Shown: positions 61,057 to 64,000 of the stretch, in pieces
Layout: every line of letters starts with the position of its first letter
How positions within the stretch are numbered: the stretch's first letter is position 1
NCBI GenBank assembly: GCA_964510575.1
Contig: CAZECN010000005.1
Span: 41,747-105,746 of the forward strand
Source: CALKYB01 sp964510575
GTDB taxonomy: Bacteria > Bdellovibrionota_C > UBA2361 > SZUA-149 > CALKYB01
Direction of reading: 5' to 3'
DNA: 64,000 nt
Position numbers and translations under genes: made by a program
The notes under the pieces: generated by a model
Databases searched by the model: none
Seen by the model: only the letters and a program-made list of their open reading frames with translations
What the model was told of the DNA's origin: nothing

Positions 61057-62430
61057 ATGCAAACCGCGTCAAGCCCTTCTGAAAGCAGTAAGCCAGTTAC
61101 CCCTATCAATGGAGCCAGTGCCCCAGTGCGATATAAAGTTAAAGACATAAAACTTGCCGAAGCTGGTCGAAAGCAGATTGAAATTGCTGAGAAAGAGATG
61201 CCAGGTTTGATGGCCTTGAGAGAAAGGTTCGCTGCTTCAAAGCCTTTGAAAGGATCAAGGATTGCTGGTTGCTTGCACATGACGGTTGAAACTGCAGTTT
61301 TGATTGAGACGCTAACAGCCTTGGGAGCTGAGGTTCAGTGGTCCAGCTGTAACATTTATTCAACTCATGACGAAGCAGCAGCAGCTATTGCCGAAACTGG
61401 TGTTCCAGTTTGGGCTTGGAAAGGTATGTCGGAAGAGGAGTTCTGGTGGTGCATTGAGCAAACTCTAGAATTTGCTGATGGGCAAAAACTAAACATGATT
61501 CTTGATGATGGTGGTGATTTGACCACGCTTTGTCACGAAAAATATCCTGAGCTTTTCGACGATATTGTCGGCCTTTCTGAAGAGACAACCACTGGTGTGG
61601 TTCGCCTCTATCAAATGAGGGACAAGGGAACATTACGCTGCCCTGCTATTAATATTAACGACGCCGTTACTAAGTCCAAGTTTGATAATCTTTACGGTTG
61701 CAGAGAGTCTTTAGCTGACGGAATTAAGAGAGCAACTGACGTGATGGTTGCTGGAAAGGTTGTCGTAGTAGCTGGTTATGGTGACGTTGGAAAAGGCTGT
61801 GCTCATTCAATGAAGGCCTTGGGAGCAAGAGTTCTTATCACTGAGGTTGATCCAATCATTGCTCTTCAAGCTGCAATGGAAGGCTACGAAGTAACAACGA
61901 TGGAAGAGGCAGCTAAAGAGGGGGACATTTTTGTTACTGCTACTGGCTGTTGCGATATTGTTACTGAGAAGCACTTCGCCTCGATGAAAGATAATTCGAT
62001 TCTTTGTAATATTGGTCACTTCGACTCTGAAATTGACATCGCTCACTTAGAGGGTAGTAAAGATATTAAAGAAGAGAATATTAAGCCTCAGGTTGATAAG
62101 TTTACATTTAAAGACGGGCGTTCAATAGTTGTTCTGGCTAGAGGAAGATTAGTTAACTTGGGCTGCGCAACTGGGCACCCTGCCTTTGTTATGTCCTGCT
62201 CGTTTACCAACCAGGTTCTTGCCCAGATTTCACTATGGGAAGATAGAGATAAGAAAGAAAAATACCCGAACAAAGAAATCTACATCCTTCCAAAAGAGTT
62301 GGATGAAGAGGTTGCTAGACTTCACCTTGATAAACTTGGCGTTAAGCTCACTAAGCTCAATAAGAAGCAGGCAGAGTATTTGGGTGTTCCAGTGGAAGGA
62401 CCATTTAAGCCTGACCACTATAGATACTAA
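61057..62430 (+). CDS. ahcY: Adenosylhomocysteinase
   Basis: AhcY hydrolyses S-adenosylhomocysteine to homocysteine and adenosine, clearing the inhibitor left by methyltransferases. The 457-residue product has the LHMTVETAVLIETL and CNIYSTHDEAAAAIA blocks, the catalytic region NDAVTKSKFDN, the NAD-binding GYGDVGKGCAHSMKALGA and the C-terminal PDHYRY (KPDHYRY is the family signature). Length is normal for bacteria with the about 40-residue insertion. No SAH riboswitch sequence is seen upstream. With MetH it closes the SAM cycle. Confidence 0.97.
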   Translation: MQTASSPSESSKPVTPINGASAPVRYKVKDIKLAEAGRKQIEIAEKEMPGLMALRERFAASKPLKGSRIAGCLHMTVETAVLIETLTALGAEVQWSSCNIYSTHDEAAAAIAETGVPVWAWKGMSEEEFWWCIEQTLEFADGQKLNMILDDGGDLTTLCHEKYPELFDDIVGLSEETTTGVVRLYQMRDKGTLRCPAININDAVTKSKFDNLYGCRESLADGIKRATDVMVAGKVVVVAGYGDVGKGCAHSMKALGARVLITEVDPIIALQAAMEGYEVTTMEEAAKEGDIFVTATGCCDIVTEKHFASMKDNSILCNIGHFDSEIDIAHLEGSKDIKEENIKPQVDKFTFKDGRSIVVLARGRLVNLGCATGHPAFVMSCSFTNQVLAQISLWEDRDKKEKYPNKEIYILPKELDEEVARLHLDKLGVKLTKLNKKQAEYLGVPVEGPFKPDHYRY

Positions 62431-62456
62431 ACAATGTTTTATTAGAATCTTGTTTG

Positions 62457-62483
62457 AAAGCCCCTCTTAGTAGGGGCTTTTTT
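62457..62483 (+). terminator. Rho-independent terminator after ahcY
   Basis: AAAGCCCCT (62457-62465) pairs with AGGGGCTTT (62472-62480) around a six-base loop and continues into T. It overlaps the end of the convergent DUF502 gene. Confidence 0.88.
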
Positions 62484-63144
62484 ATTGGTTAGCTCTTTTT
62501 CCATCGTAAGAAATGGTATCTGGTGCAACAGCTCCACCTGAAATTATAAAGGTCATCGCCTCTTCAAAGTTCCATTCCGTTGAGACTAAATCTTCCAAGG
62601 GTACAATTTCTAGGTAGCCTGAAGTTGGGTTTGGAGTAGTGGGCACATAAACTGCCGCAAGCTCTCTTCCCGTTTCAGTGTCGTTGAAGGTAGTAGTAAC
62701 AAAGCCCACGGTCTTCATTTGCTCACTTGGAAAGTTGATCAGAACCACTCTCTGAACTTTACCCGGCTCACTCTGAAGCACATTAAGAAATTTTTTAGTT
62801 GATCCATATATAGTTTGGACTACTGGAATTTTAGACATTATTGAGTCAAACAAACTAAGGAGCTTCCTGCCGATCACCCGTGTGGTTAGAAACCCTAAGA
62901 GATAAAGAGCGAGGAAAACAAGAATCACAGCAGTCGTTTTGACGAACCATGGATGTTCCAACCAGGTAGAGAATTCTGGCCAAGTTTTTCTTAGACCCCG
63001 AGATAGTTGATTGACCCACGGTGTTCCAAAGTCACTAAGAAGAGTGAAAAGAAAATCGAAAACAAACCAGGTTAGCCAGATCGGAATAAAGGTGACAATT
63101 CCCGTAATAATGTATCTCTGAGGAGAAAGTCTTTTTTTCGGCAT
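62482..63144 (-). CDS. DUF502-family membrane protein
   Basis: The 220-residue product, starting at ATG 63144 (MPKKRLSPQRY), has two membrane helices (about 11-33 and 65-90) and the DUF502 pattern IPVVQTIYGSTKKFLNVL, VVLINFPSEQMKTVGFVTT, VYVPTTPNPTSGYLEIVPLEDL. The family is widespread in bacteria and of unknown function. The frame is open to 63204, but the extra 20 residues do not fit the family start. It converges on ahcY. Confidence 0.88.
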   Translation of the reverse strand: MPKKRLSPQRYIITGIVTFIPIWLTWFVFDFLFTLLSDFGTPWVNQLSRGLRKTWPEFSTWLEHPWFVKTTAVILVFLALYLLGFLTTRVIGRKLLSLFDSIMSKIPVVQTIYGSTKKFLNVLQSEPGKVQRVVLINFPSEQMKTVGFVTTTFNDTETGRELAAVYVPTTPNPTSGYLEIVPLEDLVSTEWNFEEAMTFIISGGAVAPDTISYDGKRANQ

Positions 63145-63478
63145 TGTTTTCAAGATCAGTAAATCCGCTGTCCTTATTAAATAGCCTATAGGGCTTAGGA
63201 GCAACGAAGTTAATAAGAGAGGAATCTTTAAGCACAGCTATCTCTGCTTTCCCAGTGTAGAGATAAATCGCGATAGGCTTTCACTGTTAATTGCTATTAA
63301 AATTATATCTTTAGTTATCGCCCACGGGATTAAAAATTCGTAATTTTAGGGGTTTACCTGTTCCTGAGTAATGATCTAGTGTTGGTAGTGGAACCGGGCT
63401 ATGCCCGTACGGTAGAATGAAAGGTGAGGAAGTGGAAAAGACCCTTTTTTACTGTACCAACCGCTAGGGTCTTATAGA

Positions 63479-64000
63479 ATGTCTATGTCATCACCATCGT
63501 TGAAGATATTAGTTATTGAGGACGAAGAAACGGTCCGTATAGGTCTTGAGGATAATCTAACCCTCGAGGGCTATGAGGTAGTATCTTGCGATAATGGACG
63601 ATCTGGACTGGAAACTTTTTCGGAGCAGTCACCTGACCTAGTAATTCTCGATGTCATGATGCCCGAGATGGACGGGTTGGAAGTGTGTCGTCACATTAGG
63701 GGTCTAAAACCCGACGTTCCAATCATAATGCTTACGGCTAAGTGTGGTGAAATCGATAAGGTTCTCGGGCTTGAGATTGGAGCGGATGATTACTTAACCA
63801 AACCGTTTGGTATGAGAGAGCTTTTTGCCAGAATTAAAGCTCTACTTAGGCGCTCGCAGCAAATTTCTTCAAATGGTAACGGAGAGGGCTCAGCGCTCGA
63901 GGAACTTACCTTTGGGGAAGTTGTAGTTGATTTTAAAAGTTATCGGGCTAGTAGGGCTGGCAGTGAAATATCACTTTCTGCAAAGGAGTTCGAACTGCTT
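63479..64000 (+). CDS. Response regulator, OmpR family (3' end cut by window)
   Basis: From ATG 63479 the frame is open to the window end (174 codons). It has a receiver domain with VIEDEET, phospho-Asp in LVILDVMMPEMDG (about 57), TAKCGEIDKV and DDYLTKPF, and then the beginning of a winged-helix domain (LTFGEVVVDFKSYRA...ISLSAKEFELL). It is a transcription factor of a two-component system; its partner lies beyond the window. It is distinct from PhoB: the linker is longer and starts MSMSSPSLKILV. Confidence 0.88.
   Translation, partial: MSMSSPSLKILVIEDEETVRIGLEDNLTLEGYEVVSCDNGRSGLETFSEQSPDLVILDVMMPEMDGLEVCRHIRGLKPDVPIIMLTAKCGEIDKVLGLEIGADDYLTKPFGMRELFARIKALLRRSQQISSNGNGEGSALEELTFGEVVVDFKSYRASRAGSEISLSAKEFELL

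Overview
The window is a gene-dense stretch of a moderately AT-rich Gram-negative bacterial chromosome. Direct signs of a Gram-negative cell are lipopolysaccharide inner-core genes (gmhB, rfaE1, two GT9 heptosyltransferases, a Kdo/WaaP-type kinase), an outer-membrane beta-barrel protein, several lipoproteins and an RNase E/G. The gene set (YggX, SerA with ACT domain, RdgB, RNase PH, MetH, AhcY) fits a proteobacterium in the broad sense. I cannot place it more finely: some traits recall gamma-proteobacteria and others delta-like lineages. I see no phage, insertion sequence, CRISPR array or rRNA. One tRNA, tRNA-Pro(UGG), is present.

Layout. 0-5.4 kb: tail of a sigma-factor-like gene, an ArnT-type glycosyltransferase with a possible 26-residue leader ORF, a DUF4124 protein, rph-rdgB, tRNA-Pro and a DUF1232/J-domain fusion. 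5.4-12.2 kb: typA, a small membrane protein, arginase, then yggX, an M48/TerB-like protease and a stand-alone glutathione-synthetase-like domain of GshF. 12.4-16.2 kb: serA converges on serC plus a HAD phosphatase that may supply the missing phosphoserine phosphatase step; a VOC protein follows. 16.2-20.1 kb: a secreted Cys-rich protein, a hairpin-rich non-coding island with a consensus promoter, an OlsF-like two-domain acyltransferase and a patatin. 20.3-28.4 kb: a glycosyltransferase, two coiled-coil lipoproteins, metH and a radical-SAM-like protein without its iron-sulfur cysteines. 28.4-32.4 kb: a 1317-residue secreted protein with a Ser-rich linker and BNR-type repeats. 32.6-41.2 kb: LPS core cluster ending in yicC and gmk. 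41.5-47.5 kb: a stand-alone sigma region-4 protein facing a GAF/GGDEF-like - mreB - lipoprotein operon, then rne. 48.1-50.8 kb: a divergent fatty acyl reductase and wax ester synthase pair. 50.8-58.3 kb: glycine-zipper lipoprotein, acyl-CoA dehydrogenase, phoB-phoR, a PH-like membrane protein, glpD and an orphan pstS. 58.4-64 kb: outer-membrane barrel, two unknown proteins, ahcY, a DUF502 protein and a truncated OmpR-family regulator.

How they fit. MetH, AhcY, SerA/SerC and the GshF-like enzyme belong to one-carbon, methionine and thiol metabolism. Arginase makes ornithine, and the OlsF-like enzyme could make ornithine lipids, which many bacteria raise under phosphate limitation; PhoBR and PstS lie in the same window. 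The reductase/WS-DGAT pair, acyl-CoA dehydrogenase and patatin suggest active neutral-lipid turnover. The points that most deserve a second look are the hairpin island at 16.8-17.15 kb, the N-terminally extended MreB in an operon with a degenerate GGDEF protein, the cysteine-less SPL homologue, the ser cluster phosphatase and the wax ester pair.
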